A stretch of 59,992 bases of DNA from positions 1 through 59,992 of the forward strand of contig NZ_AXAC01000031.1 in NCBI RefSeq assembly GCF_000472665.1. The letters are read 5' to 3'. Below are positions 1 through 8,096 of the stretch, one piece after another. Made by a program: the position numbers and the translations under genes. The DNA comes from Acetobacterium malicum subsp. dehalogenans DSM 11527 (lineage in GTDB: Bacteria; Bacillota; Clostridia; Eubacteriales; Eubacteriaceae). Position 1 is the first letter of the stretch. Each line of letters starts with the position of its first letter. A model generated the notes under the pieces. It made no database searches. It was given only the letters and a program-made list of their open reading frames with translations, and was not told where the DNA came from.

Positions 1-1
1 G

Positions 2-169
2 AAGCTCTATAAAATTAATACCAAAAGTATGCCCATGGTTGAAGTCAAAACGATTGTTTACCGCTATATCCATTATTACAATCGACGACGAATTTACAGT
101 ACAAATAATGGCTATCCACCGCTGGTTTATCGGGGGCTTTTTATCGACAATCACCAGCTCGCTGCATAG
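2..169 (+). CDS. IS3-family transposase, C-terminal fragment (cut by window start)
   Basis: The frame is open from base 2 to a TAG at 167-169 and gives 55 residues. It includes the stretch YIHYYNRRRIYSTNNGYPP, which is typical of the extreme C-terminus of IS3-type (IS150-like) OrfB integrases after the DDE catalytic core, where a Tyr-Asn-x-x-Arg motif precedes the end of the protein. The catalytic residues lie outside the window. Nothing shows whether the full element is intact. It marks the left edge as insertion-sequence DNA. The family is assigned from the remembered motif, not from a search. Confidence 0.75.
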   Translation, partial: KLYKINTKSMPMVEVKTIVYRYIHYYNRRRIYSTNNGYPPLVYRGLFIDNHQLAA

Positions 170-499
170 CATTTGAAGTTTTGATGATTGTTACCGACGA
201 TGAGGGCTGGCTATTCTATAGGGGCTTGGAAAATTCCTTGCGCGTTTTGACTGAACTATTATTGACAATTCCAATTATACTACACCTAAAGGTCAGTTTC
301 AATAATAATATATTCCGATTTGCATATGACCCATGTGGCCAATGTGAACAATGGGTAAAAGAAGTAATTTTTTTGCCTTCCATTTGAAAAGGAATTCAGA
401 ACGTTTCAATCGTTTTGTTTTCTTTTTTTGCATTTGAAATAAATGGTGTTCCAAATCATATGAGACACTATTTATAAATAAATTTAGGAGGTTTGATAA
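170..499. other. Intergenic region between IS end and the ferredoxin gene
   Basis: This is AT-rich DNA that should contain the right end of the IS3-type element, but no clear terminal inverted repeat can be assigned without the left end. A possible promoter for the downstream operon is TTGAAA (434-439), 17 bases, then CATATG (457-462); the -10 is poor. A strong Shine-Dalgarno (AGGAGG, 486-491) precedes the ferredoxin start. The short open frame at 181-387 has no ribosome-binding site and is not considered a gene. Confidence 0.5.
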
Positions 500-949
500 A
501 TGGGTTTTCAAAAAGCGAAGGGTTATATCGGTATGACTGACCCATCAGTTGCAGCATGCCAGGATTGTAAGGTATGTGAATTATTTTGTGCAGCAACACA
601 TGATGGTGCCTGTGGTTCAGAATTAAACAGGCTTTGGGAATCAAGCGATATTTTTGCTGGGGAGTACATCACGTATTCATGTAAACAGTGTCTGGCGCCA
701 TCATGTATGGATGCCTGCAAGGTTGAAGCAATTTACATCGATGAGGCGACAGGTGCACGATGCATTGACGCTGAAAAGTGTATCGGCTGTAAAGCCTGTA
801 TTAAGGCATGTCCACTGGATCCCCCAAGAATTAATTTTGACAGCATCAATAAAAAAGCTAAGAAGTGTGATTTGTGTAAAGACCGGGAAGATGGACCAGT
901 TTGTATTCAAATGTGTCCTACAATGTGTTTACAACTCAAAAAATATTAG
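500..949 (+). CDS. Four-cluster 4Fe-4S ferredoxin-like electron-transfer subunit
   Basis: This 149-residue protein has nineteen cysteines. Sixteen fall into four sets that could each bind a [4Fe-4S] cluster: C20/23/26/30, C61/64/69/73, C94/97/100/104 and C123/126/135/139. This is the HycB/DmsB-like polyferredoxin type used as the small subunit of molybdopterin or tungstopterin enzymes. There is no signal peptide or membrane segment, so it is cytoplasmic. It sits 18 bases upstream of an AOR-family gene and has a strong AGGAGG site. In Aromatoleum aromaticum the AorABC aldehyde oxidoreductase pairs a similar four-cluster subunit (AorA) with the tungsten subunit; BamC plays a comparable role beside BamB. 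Which physiological partner applies here is inferred from position. Confidence 0.85.
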   Translation: MGFQKAKGYIGMTDPSVAACQDCKVCELFCAATHDGACGSELNRLWESSDIFAGEYITYSCKQCLAPSCMDACKVEAIYIDEATGARCIDAEKCIGCKACIKACPLDPPRINFDSINKKAKKCDLCKDREDGPVCIQMCPTMCLQLKKY

Positions 950-967
950 TGATAGGGAGATGAAGCT

Positions 968-2962
968 ATGAATGAACAATGCGGATGGGCAGGAAAAATA
1001 TTAAGAGTAAATCTAACGGACGGTACATTTTCAGATGTCGATACCATGCAGTATGTTCCGAAATTTGTCGGTGGTTTGGGGGTTGCACATAAGATTTGGT
1101 GGGATGAAATGCCGCCAGGGATTAAAGCATTCGACCCAGAAAACAAACTGATTTTTATGACGGGGCCGGTTACCGGAACAGCGTCACCTTCAAGCGGAAG
1201 AGCTGAATTTGTTTCCATATCCCCACACAGTTATCCAGAACAATACGCAAATACCGGTATCGGCGGTTCTTTACCCACCTATCTAAAGTGGTGCGGTTAT
1301 GATGGGATTATCATCGAAGGTAAATCACCGGTACCGGCCTATCTTTATATCTCAGCAGATGGGCCAGAATTAAGGTCAGCACAGGATATCTGGGGATTAG
1401 GGCTAGTTGATGCCCAGGAAATATTACATGACCGTCATGGGGAAAACTCGTCGTCTTATGGGATTGGACCAGCAGGTGAAAACCTGATTCGTTTTGCTAT
1501 CATCGGTTGCGGCATTCACAGTGCAACCGGCCAGGGTGGTCATGGTGCCGTCATGGGTTCAAAGAATCTCAAGGCCATCACGGTAACCAAGGGCAAACAT
1601 CAGGTGAAGGTCGCTGATCCGGAAGGTCTATTAAAAACAACCTTGAAATTTGGACCGATCAGAAAACCCATGCCTGTTTACGATATGGATTTGGCCGATG
1701 ATAAAACAAATCCTTTCTGGGATCGCTGGACGGGCCCGGATCGCAAACCTAATTTCTCAATCAACTGGATGGGGAATGTTCACAATAAACCCTTTAAATT
1801 TTTAAGTCATTCCTGTGGATTGGGATGCTATGCCTCCTGTGGTTTCTTTGAATTCAAAAATGTGCCTGCTGTAACCGAACCGAAACTGATACACGCTATG
1901 ACAGGATGCAACCACACCCGTTATGAGCAGTTTTTCGATCGAGAAAATGAAACAGTACCGGGCGAAAATTTCAGAAAAGGTCTGGAAATTCATGAACTGG
2001 CGCAACAATTGGGGTTTGGCCATTTTGATATCATTTATGGTTTTGTTCCCTGGTTGTATTATACAAAAGCTATGGGTCTTGACACCGAATCTAAGGTTGG
2101 AATGCCAACTGATGTTCGGTCAAATGTTTGGTGGATTAAACTTCTGAAAATGATTGCCTACCGGGAAGGTTTTGGCGATCTCATGGCTGAGGGAATCCGA
2201 CGAACGGTGGTGGAATTGGGTGAGGATGAATACGCTCATCCCATTTATGAAGGGCCTGAAGCAGCCAGAGAAGATGCCTGGTTTAAGGTCAGATTGCCAC
2301 TGGCGCCATTGGGTGCCTGGGGATACACATCAAGAAGTTTGGTTATGGAAATGCCATTCCCAATGGGCATGCCAGGTCTTTTAAACTGGCTAATTGAAAC
2401 CAGAGATCCTCATCACAGCAAGTGGCCGGATTGGGCGCATAAGCGCTTCGGTGAATGGATGGCAACAGAAAAAGATTATTATAATAGCACCTTCCCACTG
2501 GAATGGGCAAAACAAAGTACTATTCGGGGAACACTGTTAGATTCTTTGACTGCCTGCTTCCAATTCCCATTGCGTAAATATATGGGTATGGAATTTGACT
2601 ATGATGAAGTTGGGGATGGTTCTGATACAACTTCCATGGAATCAATCCTGTTTTCTCAGGTAACTGGATTTAAAGTTACTGAAGAAGAGTTTTTTGAGTC
2701 TGGTGAAAGAATTAATACCTTGTTCAGAGCCATTCAGATCCGAAACCATGAACGAACCGCTGATATGGAATTTAATGAGTTAATGCCCCGGCTTTATGAT
2801 GCCTATGATAAGGATAAATTTAAAATTACTACTCAAAATTGGTATGAATATTTAGGTTGGGACAGAGAAACCGGTTGGCCGACCCGGGAAACGTACGAAA
2901 AATATGGATTGAAAGATGTGGCTGATGAACTGGCGAAAATAGATAAATTGCCCCAAAAATAA
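968..2962 (+). CDS. Aldehyde ferredoxin oxidoreductase (AOR) family protein, W/Mo-bispyranopterin enzyme
   Basis: This 664-residue protein starts with the AOR N-terminal domain (GWAGKILRVNLTDG). It contains the pterin-loop signature GGHGAVMGSKNLKAI near residues 193-207. Cys283, Cys287, Cys291 and Cys530 are the likely ligands of the proximal [4Fe-4S] cluster. The first three are spaced C-x3-C-x3-C, whereas the archetype from Pyrococcus is C-x2-C-x3-C. Family members oxidise aldehydes to acids or reduce acids with low-potential ferredoxin; the BamB branch reduces benzoyl-CoA. The substrate here cannot be read from sequence. The preceding polyferredoxin, the following flavoprotein and fdhD suggest a multi-subunit complex plus a maturation factor. 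A GGGAGA ribosome-binding site lies just upstream. Length is slightly above the usual 600-620 residues. Confidence 0.85.
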   Translation: MNEQCGWAGKILRVNLTDGTFSDVDTMQYVPKFVGGLGVAHKIWWDEMPPGIKAFDPENKLIFMTGPVTGTASPSSGRAEFVSISPHSYPEQYANTGIGGSLPTYLKWCGYDGIIIEGKSPVPAYLYISADGPELRSAQDIWGLGLVDAQEILHDRHGENSSSYGIGPAGENLIRFAIIGCGIHSATGQGGHGAVMGSKNLKAITVTKGKHQVKVADPEGLLKTTLKFGPIRKPMPVYDMDLADDKTNPFWDRWTGPDRKPNFSINWMGNVHNKPFKFLSHSCGLGCYASCGFFEFKNVPAVTEPKLIHAMTGCNHTRYEQFFDRENETVPGENFRKGLEIHELAQQLGFGHFDIIYGFVPWLYYTKAMGLDTESKVGMPTDVRSNVWWIKLLKMIAYREGFGDLMAEGIRRTVVELGEDEYAHPIYEGPEAAREDAWFKVRLPLAPLGAWGYTSRSLVMEMPFPMGMPGLLNWLIETRDPHHSKWPDWAHKRFGEWMATEKDYYNSTFPLEWAKQSTIRGTLLDSLTACFQFPLRKYMGMEFDYDEVGDGSDTTSMESILFSQVTGFKVTEEEFFESGERINTLFRAIQIRNHERTADMEFNELMPRLYDAYDKDKFKITTQNWYEYLGWDRETGWPTRETYEKYGLKDVADELAKIDKLPQK

Positions 2963-3017
2963 AAATAGACGTTAATCAGATATTTTTAAATCGATATAGA
3001 TGAAAGAAGGAGAAAAC

Positions 3018-4442
3018 ATGGCAGAAAAATTCGAAAATATCGTTGTTGGTGCTGGCTTTGCAGGTCTGACCTGTGCCGGATATTTGGCTAAAAGCGGCCA
3101 AAGGACTCTGCTTTTAGAAAAAGGTTCGGTAATTGGTGGGAGGGCTGCGGCCCACCCTGCCAATGGATATAATGTTGTGATGCATCTGCCACTAATTATG
3201 ACATCCCTCAATGGTGGTGGTGGGTACGGATGGGCGAATGCAGCAAAAGATTTTGGTGCCGACATTAAACTGCACTTTAGCCGAGAACCGCGGCTTTATC
3301 TTAATGGTGTAGAGGATCCATATATGACAATTCCAAAATGCATCACAACCGAAGCTGCTGTTGACTGGATGGAGAGTTTTTTAAAAAAAGCCCGTCCGGA
3401 TCTCTGGTCTAACAGCTGTAAGTCTGAACTATATCCGATGGTTGATGAGATACTTCACAAGCCATTTAAAGAAATGTGTGAAGAATGGGATGAAGTATCA
3501 GTAAAAGACTGGGTTCAATCCCGGAGTATGGATAAGGGGATTGAATATGTGTTTACATCATTGATGGCCTGTTTCTGCTGGACTGCTGATGCGGAATTCA
3601 CCTGGAACTATGGTTCAGCAGCCAAAGGATTTGTGATGCTGCGCATATGGATTGGCAATCAGGGGGCTATGTCAGTCGCAATCCCTGATCTTCAGCATGG
3701 TATATGTGAGCCCATAGCGGAAGCCATTACCACGAATTTTGGTTGTGATATTAGAACAAACTCAGAAGTCATTAAAGTTATCATTGAAGATAATAGGGCG
3801 GTTGGAGTTGAAATAAAGGATGGAAATGGAACTATTAAACGAATCGAAGCTAACCGGGTGATTCTTGCCACAACCTGGCTGGATTACCTGAAATTGCTTG
3901 AAACAGTGCCGCCAACCTTGCTGGAAACTATGAAAGCTCCTCTTCAACAGAAAATGGGCGGAATCTTTTTAACGTATCAGTTGAATAATTCCATCAGTCT
4001 GGATGGAGCATTTACGCTGTTTATTAATCCAAAAACGGGTTCATCAATTCAGGGTGGCTGTGCTCAGAATATTGAGCAGCCATGGAACGTTCCGGAAGGA
4101 AAGCAACTTATCTGGGCATATTCGGTAAGAAGTGATGCCGATTTTAATCGATTGGGACTGGAAGGAATTGCGGCGGAAGTTACCCAAAATATGGAATTGC
4201 TTTATCCGGGATTTAATCGCGCATTGGAATCTACCAGCCCGGTGAAAGGCGCCAGTTATCCGTCTCATTATCGATTTAGTTCACTTCCTAAGATTCGCCA
4301 AAAATCGCCGGATGTGGACGGTCTATTCTTTGCCGGTGAATGCACCTGGCCGATGTATGGCCAGATTACTGATGGAACTGCCAGCACTGGAGCAAACGTC
4401 GCTAAATTAATTCTGGAGACGGATGAATTAGCAGGGGTATGA
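3018..4442 (+). CDS. FAD-dependent oxidoreductase, phytoene-desaturase/amine-oxidase fold
   Basis: This protein has 474 residues from the ATG at 3018, chosen because AAGGAG (3006-3011) is correctly spaced to it and not to the in-frame ATG at 3000. It has an N-terminal dinucleotide-binding motif (GAGFAG, residues 11-16) and the ERGS/GGRA-like segment that follows in the phytoene desaturase superfamily. The C-terminal FAD motif reads GLFFAGECTWP. No iron-sulfur or NAD-domain signature is obvious. In this position it is probably the flavin subunit or electron entry/exit module for the AOR-family enzyme, but the fold differs from what would be expected of a standard NADH-linked reductase. Substrate reduction by this protein itself, for example of an enoate, is also possible. 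Confidence 0.75.
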   Translation: MAEKFENIVVGAGFAGLTCAGYLAKSGQRTLLLEKGSVIGGRAAAHPANGYNVVMHLPLIMTSLNGGGGYGWANAAKDFGADIKLHFSREPRLYLNGVEDPYMTIPKCITTEAAVDWMESFLKKARPDLWSNSCKSELYPMVDEILHKPFKEMCEEWDEVSVKDWVQSRSMDKGIEYVFTSLMACFCWTADAEFTWNYGSAAKGFVMLRIWIGNQGAMSVAIPDLQHGICEPIAEAITTNFGCDIRTNSEVIKVIIEDNRAVGVEIKDGNGTIKRIEANRVILATTWLDYLKLLETVPPTLLETMKAPLQQKMGGIFLTYQLNNSISLDGAFTLFINPKTGSSIQGGCAQNIEQPWNVPEGKQLIWAYSVRSDADFNRLGLEGIAAEVTQNMELLYPGFNRALESTSPVKGASYPSHYRFSSLPKIRQKSPDVDGLFFAGECTWPMYGQITDGTASTGANVAKLILETDELAGV

Positions 4443-4518
4443 AATAAAACACGGCATGATTGATTTCGAGTGATGAAAAATAAATTCAAAATTAATGTAT
4501 TTTAATGAAGGGGATCAA

Positions 4519-5352
4519 ATGAATGAAAATATAGTCAGAATGCCCCCAGGAAATGCACCAGATATCCAATGCCATCATTATTTTGATGGCAAATGGGAAG
4601 ACCAGATGATTTATGTACCCCAGGAACTGCCATTGGCCATTTATATCAATGGCAGAGAACTGGTTACAATTCTATGCTCCCCTTCAAAGCTGAACTTTTT
4701 AGTCGTTGGATATTTATTTGCTGAGGGCGTCATCGAAAATATTGAGGATATTAATATTTTAAGAGTCTGTGAGGAGAGTTCAATTGCCGATATCAGATTG
4801 AAAAACAATGATTATAAATTGCCTGACAAACGAATTCTCACATCAGGGTGTGGCGGAGGGATGAGTTTGAATAACGGTCATTATCAAGAAAGGCTGGTTT
4901 CAACACTGAGTGTGGCACCTGAAAAACTTTTTATACTTGTCAAGCAAATGATAAAAAGCGGAAAAGCTTATTGTTTAAGTGGTGGCAGCCACACATCTGC
5001 ACTTTGTGATACCAACCACATCATTGCCTTGGGAGAAGATATCGGGCGTCACAATACCTTGGATAAAATCATCGGTGAATGTCTGATGAGGAATATTTCA
5101 ACTAAGGACAAAATCCTTATAACCAGTGGGAGAATCGCCTCTGAAATGTTAAGAAAAGCGGTCAAGATGGAAATACCTATGGTAGTGTCATTAACTTCCC
5201 CAACACAACAGGCGATAATATTGGCTAAGGAATTGGGGGTTACTCTAGTTGGTTATGTCCGGGGCAGCCATATGACTGTTTACGCCAATGAAAAACGACT
5301 GGGAATTATAGCAAAAAATGACGAGCATCTCGTATCTGAACAAATAGGCTAA
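4519..5352 (+). CDS. fdhD: FdhD-family sulfurtransferase (Mo/W cofactor sulfuration)
   Basis: This protein has 277 residues when started at the ATG at 4519, which is preceded by AAGGGG (4508-4513); an in-frame ATG at 4495 lacks a site. FdhD passes sulfur from a cysteine desulfurase to the bis-MGD cofactor of formate dehydrogenase. Recognisable motifs are LTSGCGGG (Cys111), GEDIGRHNTLDK and SGRIASEMLRKA. The usual CxxC pair is reduced here to a single Cys111, the second being replaced by Gly. Placement directly after an AOR-family cluster, with no formate dehydrogenase nearby, suggests a role in maturing that enzyme, although it could serve formate dehydrogenases elsewhere. Confidence 0.9.
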   Translation: MNENIVRMPPGNAPDIQCHHYFDGKWEDQMIYVPQELPLAIYINGRELVTILCSPSKLNFLVVGYLFAEGVIENIEDINILRVCEESSIADIRLKNNDYKLPDKRILTSGCGGGMSLNNGHYQERLVSTLSVAPEKLFILVKQMIKSGKAYCLSGGSHTSALCDTNHIIALGEDIGRHNTLDKIIGECLMRNISTKDKILITSGRIASEMLRKAVKMEIPMVVSLTSPTQQAIILAKELGVTLVGYVRGSHMTVYANEKRLGIIAKNDEHLVSEQIG

Positions 5353-5357
5353 AGAAT

Positions 5358-5394
5358 GACTTCCGGAATGCTTAAAATCCGGAAGTCTATTTAC
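5358..5394 (+). terminator. Hairpin terminator after fdhD
   Basis: A nine-base stem GACTTCCGG (5358-5366) pairs with CCGGAAGTC (5379-5387) around a 12-base loop and is followed by a T-rich but interrupted run. It lies five bases after the fdhD stop codon and likely ends the AOR-type operon. Confidence 0.65.
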
Positions 5395-5535
5395 ATTTAA
5401 AAACAGGAAAAATTATCAGAATAATAGTATAGTAGGTAGTGTAAAATAAGTGGATCAACGGGACATGAAGTGGTGTTTGGATTAAAAGTCTTTGAAATTA
5501 TTTAAAATACTTGATAAAATTTAGGAGTGAAATCA

Positions 5536-6708
5536 ATGTTAAATATTATATTGCTGGGGATGGTAAGCTTTTTTTCAGATATCAGCTCAGAAATGGTTTA
5601 TCCTTTAATTCCCTTGTATCTGACATCGGCGTTTGGGGCGACGCCAGTACTTGTCGGGATCATTGAAGGGATTGCAGAAAGTATTGCCAGCTTATTAAAG
5701 GTCTACAGCGGTTATATTTCAGATAAGTACAAGCGGAAAAAAATTCTGGCTTTTGGTGGGTATTCCACCGGAATCATTTATAAAATAGCGCTGTTGATTG
5801 CCACCTCCTGGACAGGGATCTTGTTTGCCAGAGTGATTGATCGGATTGGAAAAGGGATCAGGACAGCGCCCCGGGATGTTTTAGTCTGTGAAAGTGCGGA
5901 TACAAACAAGATGGGGAAGGCTTTTGGTATACACAAAGCTCTGGACATGGCCGGATCGGCACTAGGAATCTTAATCGCTTTTTTCCTCCTGTCACAGGCG
6001 GAAGGAAACCTTGACTATAAAACGCTGTTCACAATTTCTATCATTCCCGCAGCAATCGGGTTGGTGATCCTACTGTTTGTCAAAGAAAAAAAAGAACTAC
6101 GAGAAGTCAAAGAGCGAGAACCCTTCTGGAGAAATGTAAAAAATCTGGATGTAAACTTAAAACTTTACCTGGCTGTGACGTTTATTTTCACACTAGGCAA
6201 TTCGTCCAATGCATTTTTAATTCTCAGAGGAAAGAGTCTAGGCCTAACTGACGCAAATGTGATTTTGCTCTACTTCATTTATAATGTATCAGCAGCTTTA
6301 TTTTCCGTGCCTTTTGGTCATCTGTCGGACAAGTACGGCCGGAAAAAGATTCTTGTTTCTGGGTATATCACCTTTGCCTTGGTTTACGTCGGGTTTGCTT
6401 TTGTCTCAAATGCAGAGGTGCTGGTGATTTTGTTTATCATTTATGGTCTTTACACCGCCATGACAGCTGGCGTTGAACGGGCTTTAATCTCTGAAATTTC
6501 ACCAGTCAATCTAAAAGGGACGATGCTGGGACTTCAGGCCACTATTGTGGGGATTGCTCTGTTGCCAGCCAGTGTTATCGCCGGCCTGTTATGGAACATC
6601 TTTGGACCTCAGGCACCGTTTGTTTTTGGTGCCGGATTGTCTCTGTTTGCCGCCAGTATGCTGATTTTTCTGATGAACCGAAATTCAAAACAAGACGAGC
6701 AAATATAA
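5536..6708 (+). CDS. MFS transporter
   Basis: This protein has 390 residues from the ATG at 5536. The GTG at 5527 directly abuts the AGGAG site (5522-5526), so the ATG nine bases downstream is preferred. It has about twelve hydrophobic segments. Two MFS loop motifs are visible: DKYKRKKI after helix 2, and DKYGRKKI in the second half, showing the internal duplication. DRIGKGIRTAPRDVL is characteristic of a clostridial and archaeal MFS subgroup often annotated as drug or small-molecule exporters. Substrate is unknown. It stands alone between the fdhD terminator and a convergent GntR gene. Confidence 0.85.
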   Translation: MLNIILLGMVSFFSDISSEMVYPLIPLYLTSAFGATPVLVGIIEGIAESIASLLKVYSGYISDKYKRKKILAFGGYSTGIIYKIALLIATSWTGILFARVIDRIGKGIRTAPRDVLVCESADTNKMGKAFGIHKALDMAGSALGILIAFFLLSQAEGNLDYKTLFTISIIPAAIGLVILLFVKEKKELREVKEREPFWRNVKNLDVNLKLYLAVTFIFTLGNSSNAFLILRGKSLGLTDANVILLYFIYNVSAALFSVPFGHLSDKYGRKKILVSGYITFALVYVGFAFVSNAEVLVILFIIYGLYTAMTAGVERALISEISPVNLKGTMLGLQATIVGIALLPASVIAGLLWNIFGPQAPFVFGAGLSLFAASMLIFLMNRNSKQDEQI

Positions 6709-6732
6709 GCTAAACCGGCAAGAATGGGAAAA

Positions 6733-7407
6733 CTATGTAGAGAAATTAAGGTGGAGATAATGAGGGTTGAAATAGGTCTTAAATCGAGCTGCTTCGGTTA
6801 GCGTTTTGCGATGCGTAAATAGGATTTCAATAAAAAAAACAGCACTATGCGGTGCAATATCAATTTTTTCAGCAACTTTTTCTGGACAGAAGTCGGCAAC
6901 CAGAGTGATCTGTTTTTGAAGTTCCAACGGTTTATTGAAAAGTAATAAAATATCTAAATCTGATTTTGTCAGTAATTGATTTTTATTTAATCGAAAGTCA
7001 TTGGTATTTTCAAAAAAATACTGTTTGATGGCATAACATATATTTTTTTTATCAACATCAAAAGTTTTTTTGATGACTAAAGATTGCAGTTCGGATCCAA
7101 CAGGTGCGATCGAAAAGTCAAAATCATTGAGACCGGCAAACATATTGGAAAGAAGCTCATCCTCCCGGTAATGTAAGCTGAAATGATCAAGTGCCGGTCT
7201 GGTGATGTAATTTCCTTTGCGTGGGATTGTCATGATATAGCCCTCATGAGCAAGAATCATCATGCTTTTCTCAATGGTTGATTTACTGGCGTTGTAAATA
7301 TCCATTAGTTCGTTTTCAGAGGGTAATCGGCTGCCAGGTCTCAGTTCGCCCGAGATTATTTTATCTGAAATGTCTTTGATGATTTGTTTGTATAGTTTAG
7401 TATCCAT
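6733..7407 (-). CDS. GntR-family transcriptional regulator (second in corrinoid-protein operon)
   Basis: This 224-residue protein has an N-terminal winged helix-turn-helix of the GntR type (residues ~5-68, including SGELRPGSRLPSENELMD). A C-terminal effector domain follows that resembles a divergent UTRA fold. Its ATG lies two bases after the stop of the preceding GntR gene, with GAGGT inside that gene as ribosome-binding site, so the two are probably translated from one message. The ligand is unknown. It overlaps no other gene and is convergent with the MFS gene at 5536. Its presence as a second, non-identical GntR copy suggests paired control of the methyltransferase genes transcribed the other way. 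Confidence 0.8.
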   Translation of the reverse strand: MDTKLYKQIIKDISDKIISGELRPGSRLPSENELMDIYNASKSTIEKSMMILAHEGYIMTIPRKGNYITRPALDHFSLHYREDELLSNMFAGLNDFDFSIAPVGSELQSLVIKKTFDVDKKNICYAIKQYFFENTNDFRLNKNQLLTKSDLDILLLFNKPLELQKQITLVADFCPEKVAEKIDIAPHSAVFFIEILFTHRKTLTEAARFKTYFNPHYLHLNFST

Positions 7408-7409
7408 GC

Positions 7410-8096
7410 TTATTGACCTCGAATTTTGAAGGCATTCCCTTTAAAATAGCTCTTTCCATAGCGTATGATTTGACTGACCTCATTTCGGGCTGTCGCTTCG
7501 ATTTGAATAATCGGAAAGCCAATTTCAACTTCTAAGATTGAAGAAATGTGTTCATCAGAAGACAGGACAGCCAAGGTTACATGCTTTTTAATTTTTTCAC
7601 CATTATCAGCATTTTCGTCAATATTGATGTAATGAAACTCTTTTTCCAGTACCGGTTCTTTAGGATTATAATGAAGATAAGTTATATCATATCCGACGAC
7701 CTCACCATTATTGAAGATACGCTGTTTAACTTCAATGATCTTTTTTTGAGTGAAATTCTGCATGCGAATACGAAGATCATCGCTCATATCAACAATATCG
7801 ACAGACAGCAATTTATGTTCAAAATCCTGATCGTCATTTGCTTTGAAATTGATATCAAAATGAGTGAAGTCTGGTTTGCTGACAAAGTGACCTTTTCCCT
7901 GAACGCTGTAAATATAGGATTCATTGATCAGTACCGCCAGAGCCTTTCTCACCGTCATCCGACTGATTCCATAGCTTTGACTCATGTAATTCTCGGAAGG
8001 AAGGGGATCACCGGGACTTAAACTGCCATCCGCGATGTCTTTTTTGATCGCATTAACAATAATCTGATATTTTGAGAGGGGTGTTTTATTGGCCAT
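7410..8096 (-). CDS. GntR/HutC-family regulator with UTRA domain
   Basis: This protein has 228 residues from the ATG at 8096. It has a GntR DNA-binding domain (SLSPGDPLPSENYMSQ, then SRMTVRKAL) and a C-terminal UTRA ligand-binding domain ending near IRYGKSYFKGNAFKIRG. The frame extends upstream to a TTG, but the ATG overlaps the stop of the corrinoid-protein gene by eleven bases, which indicates translational coupling and explains the lack of a strong ribosome-binding site. HutC-type regulators are usually repressors relieved by a pathway metabolite. Co-translation with a corrinoid protein is unusual and suggests sensing of methyl or corrinoid status, which is an inference. Confidence 0.85.
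   Translation of the reverse strand: MANKTPLSKYQIIVNAIKKDIADGSLSPGDPLPSENYMSQSYGISRMTVRKALAVLINESYIYSVQGKGHFVSKPDFTHFDINFKANDDQDFEHKLLSVDIVDMSDDLRIRMQNFTQKKIIEVKQRIFNNGEVVGYDITYLHYNPKEPVLEKEFHYINIDENADNGEKIKKHVTLAVLSSDEHISSILEVEIGFPIIQIEATARNEVSQIIRYGKSYFKGNAFKIRGQ

Noticed and set aside
181-387. Open frame of 68 codons after the IS3-type transposase
   Set aside because: No ribosome-binding site, no recognisable domain, and it spans the probable end of the insertion sequence.
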